From Halobacillus_A sp043497005 (GTDB lineage: Bacteria; Bacillota; Bacilli; Bacillales; Halobacillaceae), in contig NZ_JBIEKE010000002.1 in assembly GCF_043497005.1 (NCBI RefSeq), forward strand, positions 682,001 through 746,000: a DNA stretch of 64,000 nt, read 5' to 3'. Position 1 is the first letter of the stretch. Each line of letters starts with the position of its first letter. The notes beneath the pieces are model-generated. The model saw only the letters and a program-made list of their open reading frames with translations. It was not told the DNA's origin and made no database searches. Positions 1 through 8,008 of this stretch are shown here, one piece after another. The translations under genes were made by a program, and so were the position numbers.

Positions 1-234
1 GATGACAGCTTCTAATCGATCAGTCTCCCGCCGGGCATCTTTCTCTTCTGTCGTTGAAACCCATTGAGACAATAGGGGGGTTTTACTAGCCACATCTTCT
101 GCTTTCTGAAATACATTCACCCCCATAAATATAAGAACTACGAGGAGCAGGGTTAACGCAAAAACCGTCGGAACAACGATAACAAGAAAAAACCATTGCA
201 CGGGGTTATGATTGTTTTCTTTTTTCTTCGCCAT
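1..234 (-). CDS. ylxF: YlxF/MotE-family flagellar operon protein, N-terminal part (cut by window edge)
   Basis: The first 78 codons are visible and the rest lies beyond the window. The start is ATG at 234, four bases after the fliJ stop. The protein opens with a basic, polar head (MAKKKENNHNP), then one hydrophobic segment at about residues 14-37, then a charged helical stretch (EEKDARRETDRLEAV) typical of the coiled coil of MotE-like proteins. The position directly after fliJ is that of ylxF in the Bacillus fla/che operon. The family is a single-pass membrane protein thought to act as a periplasmic chaperone-like partner of stator or export components; the exact role in Bacillus is not settled. 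Identification rests on topology and position. Confidence 0.8.
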   Translation of the reverse strand, partial: MAKKKENNHNPVQWFFLVIVVPTVFALTLLLVVLIFMGVNVFQKAEDVASKTPLLSQWVSTTEEKDARRETDRLEAVI

Positions 235-238
235 ACGA

Positions 239-688
239 TCACCTGTTTTTATAGTTTAGAAACTGTCTTGTAGATAATTCATCCATAGATTTGTTCTCTT
301 CACCTTTCAACCAATCTTTGTGTCTCTGGAGACGCCTATCTATTAAACTGTCGAATTTCTTTACTTCAATATGCGCGGAAGAGAGATGATCATGAGCATT
401 TTCCATATCATTTCTAGCTTGCTGTACCAAGGGTTGAAGCTTATTTATCTGCTTGTCCAGCTGATCTATAAAATGCTCGTGTTGAATGAAAGTCTGAGCC
501 TTTACGGTTTGCAATTTTAACTGCTCATTGAATTGATCTTCTGCTGTTTCTTTTCTTTTTAATAGATCATATAAATCAGTGGCTACTGTTTGAAAATGAT
601 CCACTTGCTCTTGGTAGTTTTTCTGCTTTTCTTTTTTTTCACGTTCTTGTAAATCTTTGATCTTATAAAAGGTTTGTAGGGTTGTCAC
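239..688 (-). CDS. fliJ: Flagellar export protein FliJ
   Basis: 149 residues, almost entirely charged heptad-rich coiled coil, the normal length and character of FliJ. FliJ is the stalk-like general chaperone of the flagellar type III export ATPase and binds FliI and FlhA at the cytoplasmic face of the basal body. The start is GTG at 688 with AGGAGG eight bases upstream. It lies 11 bases after fliI and 4 before ylxF. Sequence conservation in FliJ is low, so synteny carries much of the call. Confidence 0.9.
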   Translation of the reverse strand: MTTLQTFYKIKDLQEREKKEKQKNYQEQVDHFQTVATDLYDLLKRKETAEDQFNEQLKLQTVKAQTFIQHEHFIDQLDKQINKLQPLVQQARNDMENAHDHLSSAHIEVKKFDSLIDRRLQRHKDWLKGEENKSMDELSTRQFLNYKNR

Positions 689-699
689 TAGTTAACCTC

Positions 700-2010
700 C
701 TAAGCTAATAACTGGGATAACGTTATAACGGACTCTTGAAAAGTAGACTTTTCATTGACGTCTTGTTTTAAAAACTTAATAATTGCGGGATGATAGTGAA
801 TTGCCTCATCAACCTCTCTGCTGCTGCCTCGCTTGTAAGCTCCGATTTGAATAAGTTCGCTATTATCTTCATATGTAGCTAGTAACTGTCTCAATCGGTC
901 AGCAGACTTTTTGTGCTTATCATCTACTACCTGGTTCATAACCCGGCTAATGGACTTTAAAATATTAATAGCAGGAAACTGCCCCTGTTCAGCTAATTTA
1001 CGATCTAACACAATATGACCGTCTAATATGCCTCGTACGGTATCGGATATTGGTTCATTTAAATCATCACCATCTACAAGTACTGTGTAATAGGCAGTTA
1101 TAGAACCAAGATGACTCTTACCTGTTCGCTCCAAAAGCTTAGGCAGTGCAGCAAATACAGAGGGTGTATAGCCTTTTGTCGTTGGAGGCTCACCAGCAGC
1201 TAAGCCAATCTCACGCTGTGCCATCGCAAATCTTGTAATAGAATCCATTAATAAGTTCACGTTATAGCCGCGTTCTCTAAAATACTCACTAATAGCTGTA
1301 GCTGTATAGGCTCCTTTTACTCTCATAAGAGCAGGCTGATCCGAGGTAGCAACGACGACAATCGAACGTTTCAACCCCTCTTTCCCGAGATCGTTTTCAA
1401 TAAATTCTCTGACTTCACGTCCGCGCTCACCAATGAGTGCAATAACATTAATATCCGCTGAACTATTGCGTGACATCATTCCTAACAGCGTACTCTTTCC
1501 CACACCGCTTCCGGCAAATATACCTATTCGTTGTCCCTCTCCTATAGTTAACAGCGTATCAATTGCTCTAACACCTACTTGTATAGGTTTTGAAATGGGA
1601 GGCCGCGTTAAGGGGTTAGGCGGGGACTGCTCTGTCGGATACGTTTTCAATCCTTTTGGGAGGTCATCCTCGCTCAATAATTGCCCCATTGGGTTAATCA
1701 CCTGCCCAATTAATCCCATACCGGCTTTTATTTGAAGCGGTTCTTTGGTCGCTTCTACTAAACTGCCTGGTCCAATATCCGTTAACTCGGAATATGGCAT
1801 AAGCAAGAGCTTCTCTTCTTGAAAGCCGATAACTTCTGCCGCTATTTTCTTGGCACGCGGGGAAGAAGGCGTGTGGATATAACAAACGTCTCCTATGCTT
1901 GCTTCCGGTCCTTTCGACTCCACCATCAGACCAATGACCCTTGAAATTTTCCCAAATCTTTTATATGGATCAGCCTTTTGAATGGCTTGTAATAAAAGCT
2001 CTTTATTCAT
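700..2010 (-). CDS. fliI: Flagellum-specific export ATPase FliI
   Basis: 436 residues, the usual FliI size. FliI is the F1-beta-like ATPase that energises unfolding and delivery of flagellar export substrates. Walker A is GSGVGKST (residues 167-174, Lys172). The Walker B strand is NLLMDS (252-257), followed by the QREIGLAAGEPP signature of the FliI/YscN group. The start ATG at 2010 follows a GAGGAG site and overlaps the 3' end of fliH by 8 bases, suggesting translational coupling. Confidence 0.98.
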   Translation of the reverse strand: MNKELLLQAIQKADPYKRFGKISRVIGLMVESKGPEASIGDVCYIHTPSSPRAKKIAAEVIGFQEEKLLLMPYSELTDIGPGSLVEATKEPLQIKAGMGLIGQVINPMGQLLSEDDLPKGLKTYPTEQSPPNPLTRPPISKPIQVGVRAIDTLLTIGEGQRIGIFAGSGVGKSTLLGMMSRNSSADINVIALIGERGREVREFIENDLGKEGLKRSIVVVATSDQPALMRVKGAYTATAISEYFRERGYNVNLLMDSITRFAMAQREIGLAAGEPPTTKGYTPSVFAALPKLLERTGKSHLGSITAYYTVLVDGDDLNEPISDTVRGILDGHIVLDRKLAEQGQFPAINILKSISRVMNQVVDDKHKKSADRLRQLLATYEDNSELIQIGAYKRGSSREVDEAIHYHPAIIKFLKQDVNEKSTFQESVITLSQLLA

Positions 2011-2749
2011 CTGCTTTCTCCTCTTGAACGATTTGGTCCAGCTTCCGTCTTAACTCTGTGAGCTGAGATCCGAGTCCGGCATCTATTTGACCAAAAGAAG
2101 ATTCAATGATACAGCCATGCTTCTCTACCGTTTCCTTTATAATGATATGAAGCGACGATTGGAACTCCATGATCGCTTCTAATTCTGCTTTTTGAGCATG
2201 AATGGTTGGATAATCATCCGGGTGGACATATACTTTAATCTCCGGTTGGTTCTTAACATCCTCAACCGCCTTTTTCACTACATGGATAAAGCTGGCTTCA
2301 TTCATTTGTAATTCCTTACCAAGTATTTTTTCAGCACAGGCCGCTGCAATCTCTACAATTGCTTCTTCACTCGAACTTACTTTTTGTAAATAATTATCGT
2401 TGGCTAATTTGATCAGTTCGTTCACTTCATCAATTTTTTGACTGTATGTATGGGCGCCTAGTTCTTCGCCGCTTTTATATCCAGCTTGAAACCCATTTTC
2501 TTCTGCTTCTTTGATTAGTCTTTCTTTTTCCTTATTCCATGATTCTTTTTCCTGTTCAATCTCTTTTCTGGCTTGTTGTAAGATATCATTTGATTTTTCT
2601 TCAGCAGCTTTTAATGTAGCTTCAGCTTCTAGCAGCAGCTCATTGGCACTATATTCTTGATGCTTTTTTAAAACCTCGTCTTTTTCTTTTTGCACGTGTA
2701 GAGGCTTAATTTGAATGAGTCGTTTTTCGTGAAGGTTCTTCTTAAACAA
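2003..2749 (-). CDS. fliH: Flagellar assembly protein FliH
   Basis: FliH is the dimeric stator-like regulator that binds the FliI N-terminus and tethers it to the C-ring. The protein has a long charged coiled-coil N-terminal half and a conserved C-terminal part (CAEKILGKELQ, then VHPDDYP) like V/F-ATPase peripheral-stalk subunits. The open frame continues further upstream. I chose TTG at 2749 because GGAGGTGAGG lies at ideal distance from it, inside the fliG end, while the longer start at 2776 has no such site. This gives 248 residues and an 8-base overlap with fliG. Confidence 0.92.
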   Translation of the reverse strand: MFKKNLHEKRLIQIKPLHVQKEKDEVLKKHQEYSANELLLEAEATLKAAEEKSNDILQQARKEIEQEKESWNKEKERLIKEAEENGFQAGYKSGEELGAHTYSQKIDEVNELIKLANDNYLQKVSSSEEAIVEIAAACAEKILGKELQMNEASFIHVVKKAVEDVKNQPEIKVYVHPDDYPTIHAQKAELEAIMEFQSSLHIIIKETVEKHGCIIESSFGQIDAGLGSQLTELRRKLDQIVQEEKADE

Positions 2750-3755
2750 TAATGTCCTCACCTCCACCCCTGGCAATTACAATTTCTCCTACGTCCTCTA
2801 ATCTTCTAATACTGCCGACAACTCTTGTCTGCGCTTCTTCTACATCACGCAGGCGTACAGGCCCCATAATTTCCATTTCTTCTTTAAACGTTTCAGACAT
2901 TCTCTCGGACATATTATTAAATACTAAGTCTTTCACTTCATCACTGGAGACTTTCAGTGACAGACGAAGATCATCATTATCCACTTCTCTTATCACCCTT
3001 TGTATGGCTCGGTTATCCAACGTAACGATGTCTTCAAATACAAACATTCGTTTCTTAATTTCCTCTGCCAATTCTGGGTCTTGAATCTCTAATGCATCTA
3101 AAATCGTACGCTCTGTACTCCTGTCCACTCCGTTTAAAACCTCAACAACTGCCTGAATGCCACCCGTATCTGTATAATCTTGCGTGACTGTTGTAGAAAG
3201 CTTTTTCTCTAGAATTCTTTCCACCTGACTAATGATCTCTGGTGAAGTCGAATCCATTGTAGCAATACGTCTTGCAATATCCGCCTGTAACTCTTGGGGC
3301 AGCTCTGAGAGAATCTGTCCAGACTGAGCTGCATCCAGATAAGAAAGGACAAGTGCGATAGTCTGAGGATGTTCGTTTTGTATGAAATTTAAGATTTGAT
3401 TAGGGTCCGCTTTACGGGCAAAATCAAACGGCTTCACTTGTAATGAAGAAGTTAGTCTTCCGATAATATTGGAAGCTTCTTCCTCTCCTAATGCCTTCTC
3501 CAGTACTGTTTTGGCATACCCTATTCCGCCTTGAGAAATATAGTCCTGCGCAAGCGCTATTTGATGAAATTGTTCAAGAATTTCTTCCTTTTGCTTAGCT
3601 TCTACTTTCTGGACCGACGATATCTCTAATGTTAATTGTTCCATTTCTTCTTCTGTTAAATGTTTATAAACTTGAGCGGCTACATCAGGGCCGAGAGAGA
3701 TGAGCAGAAGGGCTGCCTTCTGCTTTCCTGATAACCTTGCTTGTTGATAGGCCAT
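2742..3755 (-). CDS. fliG: Flagellar motor switch protein FliG
   Basis: 337 residues, full length. FliG forms the upper C-ring, contacts the FliF MS-ring through its N-terminal domain and takes up torque from the stators through its C-terminal domain. Visible landmarks are the N-terminal LSGKQKAALLLISLGPD, the middle-domain EHPQTIAL motif and the charged torque helix near the C-terminus (NRAIQRVIREVDNDDLRLSLK). It ends in an acidic EDIIV tail overlapping fliH. The spacing of 12 bases from fliF fits one operon. Confidence 0.98.
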   Translation of the reverse strand: MAYQQARLSGKQKAALLLISLGPDVAAQVYKHLTEEEMEQLTLEISSVQKVEAKQKEEILEQFHQIALAQDYISQGGIGYAKTVLEKALGEEEASNIIGRLTSSLQVKPFDFARKADPNQILNFIQNEHPQTIALVLSYLDAAQSGQILSELPQELQADIARRIATMDSTSPEIISQVERILEKKLSTTVTQDYTDTGGIQAVVEVLNGVDRSTERTILDALEIQDPELAEEIKKRMFVFEDIVTLDNRAIQRVIREVDNDDLRLSLKVSSDEVKDLVFNNMSERMSETFKEEMEIMGPVRLRDVEEAQTRVVGSIRRLEDVGEIVIARGGGEDIIV

Positions 3756-3767
3756 TTAGGTCCCTCC

Positions 3768-5363
3768 TTAATCTTCAGCGATCCATGAACGCAGTAATTT
3801 CGCGAAGTCTTCTGGTTTCTCTTTCGCCATGCGTTCAAGCTGTTTTCTTCTAACCGTTGAATCATCCTCTTTTTCCTCAATCTCGGGTACAGCTTTAGGT
3901 TTTTCTTCAATGATTTCTTCAAAAATCGTCTCTTCTTCCTCTACTTTTCTGCGTTTCAACAGTCTCCATCCTAAAAAGACGATCAAAAGTAGTAATATCC
4001 CGCCTGTTAGATAAACCCATAGAGGGATTCCTTCAGATGAAGGAGTCCTTTGAGTCTTTCCTTCAAACTCTTGAAATACGATAGAAGCTTTATCCGCTGT
4101 ATCAATTTCTTGCTCATAGCTTCCATCAATAGATGTTGTAATCATTGAATCAACCATCGACTGTATACTTTCTTCAACAGTGTTTTGTTCTTGCTGGGAC
4201 AGCATTTCAATTTCACCTTGTTCGTTTTCCCCTTTTGTAGAATCTATTGCTACTTGTATCCCAAGATCTCTGACTTTAAAAGGGCTTTCCTGAATGTTGC
4301 GCTGCATTCGGTTAAACTCATTGTTGACGGTTTCTTTAGACATTTCATAGTCTCCACTGCCTTCCCCGTCTTCAGCTTCATACCCAGGTACATCTTCTTC
4401 ACCTGTACCAGAGGTACCCCCTACAGGAGTCCCTCCCTCGTAAGCTTCTTCAATTCGCTCAACACTTACAGGAAGACCTTCCATAGTTTCCTCATCGACA
4501 GGCTCCACCAAATCTTCCGTGCGGTTTTCTTGTGTAAAATCAATGTCAGCAGTTACAGAAGCTACGACCTTGTCCTGGCCGACCATCGTGCCGAGCATTT
4601 TTTGTAAACGCTGCTGAATATCTCTCTCTATATCTTCTTTTACGCCTTGCTGATATGTATAAGCGTCTGAACTATTTGCATTTTCTGAATTATTTATGTC
4701 AAAATAGTTGAAATTTTGATCCATAATGACGATATCATCTTTAGAAAGGTTAGGAACGGACTTTGAAGCTAAGTTATATAGGGTTTCAACTTGATCGTTT
4801 TGAATATCATGGCCAGGCTCTACATTCAAAACAATGGAAGCAGAAGCTGCTTGATTTGTGTCTGAAACAAATACTTCTTCTTCAGGAACGTTAATCATTA
4901 CGTCTGCCCCTTCAATGCCAGAAATCCCTGTCATTAAACTAGCAAGTTCCGATTGCATGGCATCTACCTTAATAACGTCAAATTCATTATCTGTCATACC
5001 CCAGGAAACATTATCACTAAAAAAACCATAATCAATATTCCCACTGTCTGGAATACCAGCAGCCGCTAAATCAACGATTAACGACTCAGCCTGGGCTTCA
5101 GGAACATGAACAGTAGTACCACCGGAATCCAACTCATAAGCGATCCCTCTAGCATCCAATTCTTCCTTTACCTGTCCGACCTCCTGCAGAGATAAATCAC
5201 GATACAAAGGAACCATATTGGAATTGGTGGCGAAAATGCTCGCGATTGAAACTAATAATATAAACGCTGAAACAGTCCCTATGATCAGACCTTTTTGTTT
5301 ATTACTTCGTTCATCCCAAAACGAAGTTGCTTTACTTTTATAAATTTTAAATTTTTCTTTCAT
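3768..5363 (-). CDS. fliF: Flagellar MS-ring protein FliF
   Basis: FliF builds the membrane MS-ring, the base on which the rotor and export gate assemble. There is a first membrane helix near residues 27-47 (GLIIGTVSAFILLVSIASI), a large periplasmic region with two ring-building motifs, and an acidic Gly-rich insert (GGTSGTGEEDVPG). A second membrane helix (LWVYLTGGILLLLIVFLGW) precedes a cytoplasmic tail ending in FAKLLRSWIAED, which binds FliG. The start is ATG at 5363 behind GTGGGGGC; a longer reading adds 15 residues without a ribosome site. Length 531 residues. Confidence 0.97.
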   Translation of the reverse strand: MKEKFKIYKSKATSFWDERSNKQKGLIIGTVSAFILLVSIASIFATNSNMVPLYRDLSLQEVGQVKEELDARGIAYELDSGGTTVHVPEAQAESLIVDLAAAGIPDSGNIDYGFFSDNVSWGMTDNEFDVIKVDAMQSELASLMTGISGIEGADVMINVPEEEVFVSDTNQAASASIVLNVEPGHDIQNDQVETLYNLASKSVPNLSKDDIVIMDQNFNYFDINNSENANSSDAYTYQQGVKEDIERDIQQRLQKMLGTMVGQDKVVASVTADIDFTQENRTEDLVEPVDEETMEGLPVSVERIEEAYEGGTPVGGTSGTGEEDVPGYEAEDGEGSGDYEMSKETVNNEFNRMQRNIQESPFKVRDLGIQVAIDSTKGENEQGEIEMLSQQEQNTVEESIQSMVDSMITTSIDGSYEQEIDTADKASIVFQEFEGKTQRTPSSEGIPLWVYLTGGILLLLIVFLGWRLLKRRKVEEEETIFEEIIEEKPKAVPEIEEKEDDSTVRRKQLERMAKEKPEDFAKLLRSWIAED

Positions 5364-5425
5364 AATTGCCCCCACAAAAAGCACAATATTCGAGAACATG
5401 TATAGCAACTAAATCAATAGTGACG

Positions 5426-5743
5426 TTATACTTGCATTCTCATAATTTCCTTGTAAGCATCGACTACCTTATTTCGTATTTCAATGGAAGTTTGAGTGGT
5501 AATGCTGGCTTTTTCAGATGCAATCATTACCTCATGTAAATCTTCAACTTCACCATTCGCTAAAGCCTTAGTCATATTATCAGAGGCTTTGTTAGCGTTG
5601 TTTACATTTTCTACTGCTGTTTTTAAATGATCTGCAAATTGAGAATGCGCCTCTGCAGGACTGTTTAACTTTGTTGCCGTCTGATCCAAAGTCTGCTCCA
5701 AAGTCTGCATTTGCTTATTGGATATTGGAGTGGTATTTATCAT
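5426..5743 (-). CDS. fliE: Flagellar hook-basal body protein FliE
   Basis: 105 residues. FliE is the small exported protein that joins the MS-ring to the proximal rod and is needed before other rod proteins are secreted. The C-terminal half (DLHEVMIASEKASITTQTSIEIRNKVVDAYKEIMRMQV) is characteristic. The start ATG at 5743 follows AGGAGG at good distance. It lies 15 bases after flgC; 62 bases separate it from the chosen fliF start. Confidence 0.97.
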   Translation of the reverse strand: MINTTPISNKQMQTLEQTLDQTATKLNSPAEAHSQFADHLKTAVENVNNANKASDNMTKALANGEVEDLHEVMIASEKASITTQTSIEIRNKVVDAYKEIMRMQV

Positions 5744-5758
5744 CTGTCTGCCTCCTAA

Positions 5759-6217
5759 TTATTTACCAATTTCGAGTGCCTTCATCAGCATGCCTTTTGA
5801 AGCATTCATAGACGTTACATTTGCTTCATAAGATCTGGTGGCACTCATCATATCTACGGTTTCTTTCAACGGATCTACATTCGGCATTTGTACATAGCCT
5901 TCCTCATTAGCATCTGGATGATTTGGATTATAAGCTTGCTTAAATGGCTCCTCATCATCGAGTATTTCAGTAGCTTTTACCCCATTTTCACCAGTAGAAG
6001 AAGAGCCAGCCTGGGCTTTTTCTAAGAACGAGCTAAAGGACTGGTCTTTTGGTTGAAATTCAACCATTTTTCTTCGGTAAGGTTCCCACTCCCCATTTTC
6101 ATTAACTGTAGCGCGAGTAGAGTCTGCATTTGCCATATTTGATGAAGCCGTGTCCATGCGAAGGCGTTGTGCTGTTAATCCACTGGCACTGGCATTCATG
6201 GAATTAAAAATACTCAT
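5759..6217 (-). CDS. flgC: Flagellar basal-body rod protein FlgC
   Basis: 152 residues, a proximal rod subunit exported by the flagellar type III system. The N-terminal helix carries the rod signature ASASGLTAQRLRMDTASSNMANADSTR. The C-terminus (DMMSATRSYEANVTSMNASKGMLMKALEIGK) is the conserved rod/hook helix. A GGGAGGGA site precedes ATG 6217, two bases after the flgB stop. Confidence 0.98.
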   Translation of the reverse strand: MSIFNSMNASASGLTAQRLRMDTASSNMANADSTRATVNENGEWEPYRRKMVEFQPKDQSFSSFLEKAQAGSSSTGENGVKATEILDDEEPFKQAYNPNHPDANEEGYVQMPNVDPLKETVDMMSATRSYEANVTSMNASKGMLMKALEIGK

Positions 6218-6219
6218 GC

Positions 6220-6612
6220 TTAGTTCCCTCCCTTAATTACACTTTCCAGACTGTTGAATTTGCCGCTTAATCGATCCACGAGAGCTTGGTATTGAATTTG
6301 ATTTTTTGCGAGGTCGTTCATCTCTTTATCGATGTCGACATTGTTTCCGTTGTGATTGTATGTAGTACCTTCCTTACGAATCATTTTAACTTGACTGTTA
6401 TCAGCAGTACTAAACGGTAGATGTTTTTCATTGGTTCGATTCGCTTGCAATCCGTTCATTTCCCCAGCTAATATTTCCTTAAAAACAACATCTTTAGATT
6501 TATAGCCAGGAGTGTCCACGTTTGCTATGTTATCGGAAATGGCTGCATTTTTTTTGGTAGAGAAGTTTAAAGAGTTCTCCAACGTGGTAAATGTATCACT
6601 AAATAGATTCAA
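6220..6612 (-). CDS. flgB: Flagellar basal-body rod protein FlgB
   Basis: First gene of the fla/che operon as in B. subtilis, encoding a proximal rod subunit. The signature ISDNIANVDTPGYKSKDV is present. I chose TTG at 6612 because GGAGGG lies six to seven bases upstream and the protein then starts at LNLFSDTFTTLE, as in relatives. A reading from 6660 adds 16 residues with no homology-like content. Length 130 residues. No convincing sigma-A or sigma-D promoter was found directly upstream. Confidence 0.95.
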   Translation of the reverse strand: MNLFSDTFTTLENSLNFSTKKNAAISDNIANVDTPGYKSKDVVFKEILAGEMNGLQANRTNEKHLPFSTADNSQVKMIRKEGTTYNHNGNNVDIDKEMNDLAKNQIQYQALVDRLSGKFNSLESVIKGGN

Positions 6613-6660
6613 TTCATTCCCTCCGTAACTTCTAAATTCTTTTGACAAACGAAGAAACAT

Positions 6661-7131
6661 TAGTTAAATAAAAATTGTACAACCTATCTATTCTCAGTTT
6701 GTTGATTTGTCTTTTTTAAAAATAAAGGATAGTTTAGACCTGGGTACAAAGTTTAGTTTTGTCGGTAATTATTTCTATTTGTCGAAAAAACTACTATAAA
6801 GAACATTATTACACAATTATGCAGTAAAATAAATTAGATTTTTAAACATATTAAAAAAGCTACAAAAGAATGATTATTGTAGCCTTTTTTCTCTGTATTT
6901 TTACATTTAATCCCACTTTTTTAGGACTTACCTAACAAAAATAAAAAAACAGGATATAAGTACATTAATAAACCTTTATACGTATAAACACAGACCATTA
7001 GAATAGCCTAATTTTGAAGCTGCCTGTCGGACAGTGCGCTGAATATCCTTCAGAAAAGCTCCCTTTGCTTTGGGAGGAATATGAAACATTGCCAGAGGTA
7101 TAGCCAAATGTTTAATAGTTTTTTAAAACCT
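6661..7131. other. codY-flgB intergenic region, gene-poor
   Basis: Between flgB and the palindrome after codY there is AT-rich sequence with a bidirectional hairpin at 6853-6890. One short minus-strand frame (6976-7089, 37 codons) starts MFHIPPKAKG and ends SNGLCLYV. It has no clear ribosome site and may be chance or a gene remnant. The end NGLCLYV faintly recalls the YjbQ family. No clear promoter for flgB could be picked out. Confidence 0.5.
6853..6890 (-). terminator. Bidirectional hairpin between codY and flgB
   Basis: An inverted repeat GCTACAA / TTGTAGC (6859-6865 and 6877-6883) is flanked by runs of A on the left and T on the right. Either strand would therefore end in a U-run. It probably stops residual readthrough from codY before the flagellar operon. 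Confidence 0.6.
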
Positions 7132-7176
7132 AAATAATCCGAACTGATTCTCTAAGAGAATCAGTTCGGATTATTT
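7132..7176. repeat. Perfect 21-bp palindrome, copy 1 of a four-copy family; likely codY terminator
   Basis: Arms 7132-7152 and 7156-7176 are fully complementary with a three-base loop and contain ATCCGAAC / GTTCGGAT. Related palindromes occur at 31137, 41400 and 59884. Similarity to copies 3 and 4 extends into the right flank (GCTTTATCCAGTTGTCACAG, compare GCTTTATTCAGTTTTGTCCC at copy 3). On the plus strand the stem is followed by TTTTTTT. On the minus strand the U-run is interrupted, so it may serve as a codY terminator but did not obviously evolve as one. Confidence 0.8.
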
Positions 7177-7207
7177 TTTTGCTTTATCCAGTTGTCACAG
7201 TCTATTA

Positions 7208-7987
7208 TTAATTGGCGCGTAACTTTTGCAATTCTACAAGAAAATTACTGTTTAATACTTTAATATACGTACCTTTCATTCCCAGAGAACGTGATTCTAT
7301 AACTCCTGCACTTTCTAATTTACGAAGAGCATTTACAATTACAGAACGCGTGATACCTACTCTATCTGCAATCTTACTGGCAACAAGAAGTCCTTCGTTT
7401 CCTTCCAGCTCTTCAAATATATGTTCAATCGCTTCTAATTCACTATAAGACAATGAACTAATCGCCATTTGAACTACTGCTTTATTACGAGCTTCCTGCT
7501 CAATTTCTTCTGTTTTTTCATGTAGTATTTCCATACCTACAACTGTCGCACCGTACTCAGCTAAAAGAAGATCATCTTCGTTAAAGCTTTCATTTAAACG
7601 GCTGAGGATTAATGTGCCTAATCGCTGGCCTCCGCCGATTATAGGGACAATGGTTGTTAAACCCTCTTCAAACAGCTCTCTGTTCTCTACAGGAAAAGCC
7701 GTGTACTCACTATCGATATCAAGATTCGGAGTTGTCTCTTGAATATTAAATAAATTTTGAGTGTATTCCTGGGGGAAACGTCTCTCTGAAAGCATAGCCT
7801 TCATTCTTTCGTTTTCAATTTCCTGCTTAATTGCAAAACCCAGCAACTTACCTCTACGGCTTAATACAAATGTATTAGCCCCAATGACATCTCTTAAAGT
7901 AGCAGACATATCATTAAAGTCCACCGATTTCCCTGTTGTTTTCTGCAGCATTGCGTTAATTCTTCTTGCACGGTTTAATAATTCCAT
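7208..7987 (-). CDS. codY: Global transcriptional regulator CodY
   Basis: 259 residues, full length. CodY senses branched-chain amino acids (GAF domain, about residues 1-150) and GTP, and represses or activates stationary-phase, nutrient and motility genes in low-GC Gram-positives. The ligand-contacting Arg61 of the B. subtilis protein is present at the same position. The C-terminal winged helix-turn-helix is at about 203-240 (ASKIADRVGITRSVIVNALRKL). The start ATG at 7987 follows AAGGAGG. It is last in the xerC-hslV-hslU-codY operon, 21 bases after hslU. Confidence 0.98.
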   Translation of the reverse strand: MELLNRARRINAMLQKTTGKSVDFNDMSATLRDVIGANTFVLSRRGKLLGFAIKQEIENERMKAMLSERRFPQEYTQNLFNIQETTPNLDIDSEYTAFPVENRELFEEGLTTIVPIIGGGQRLGTLILSRLNESFNEDDLLLAEYGATVVGMEILHEKTEEIEQEARNKAVVQMAISSLSYSELEAIEHIFEELEGNEGLLVASKIADRVGITRSVIVNALRKLESAGVIESRSLGMKGTYIKVLNSNFLVELQKLRAN

Positions 7988-8008
7988 TGTTCTTCCTCCT
8001 TACAAATC

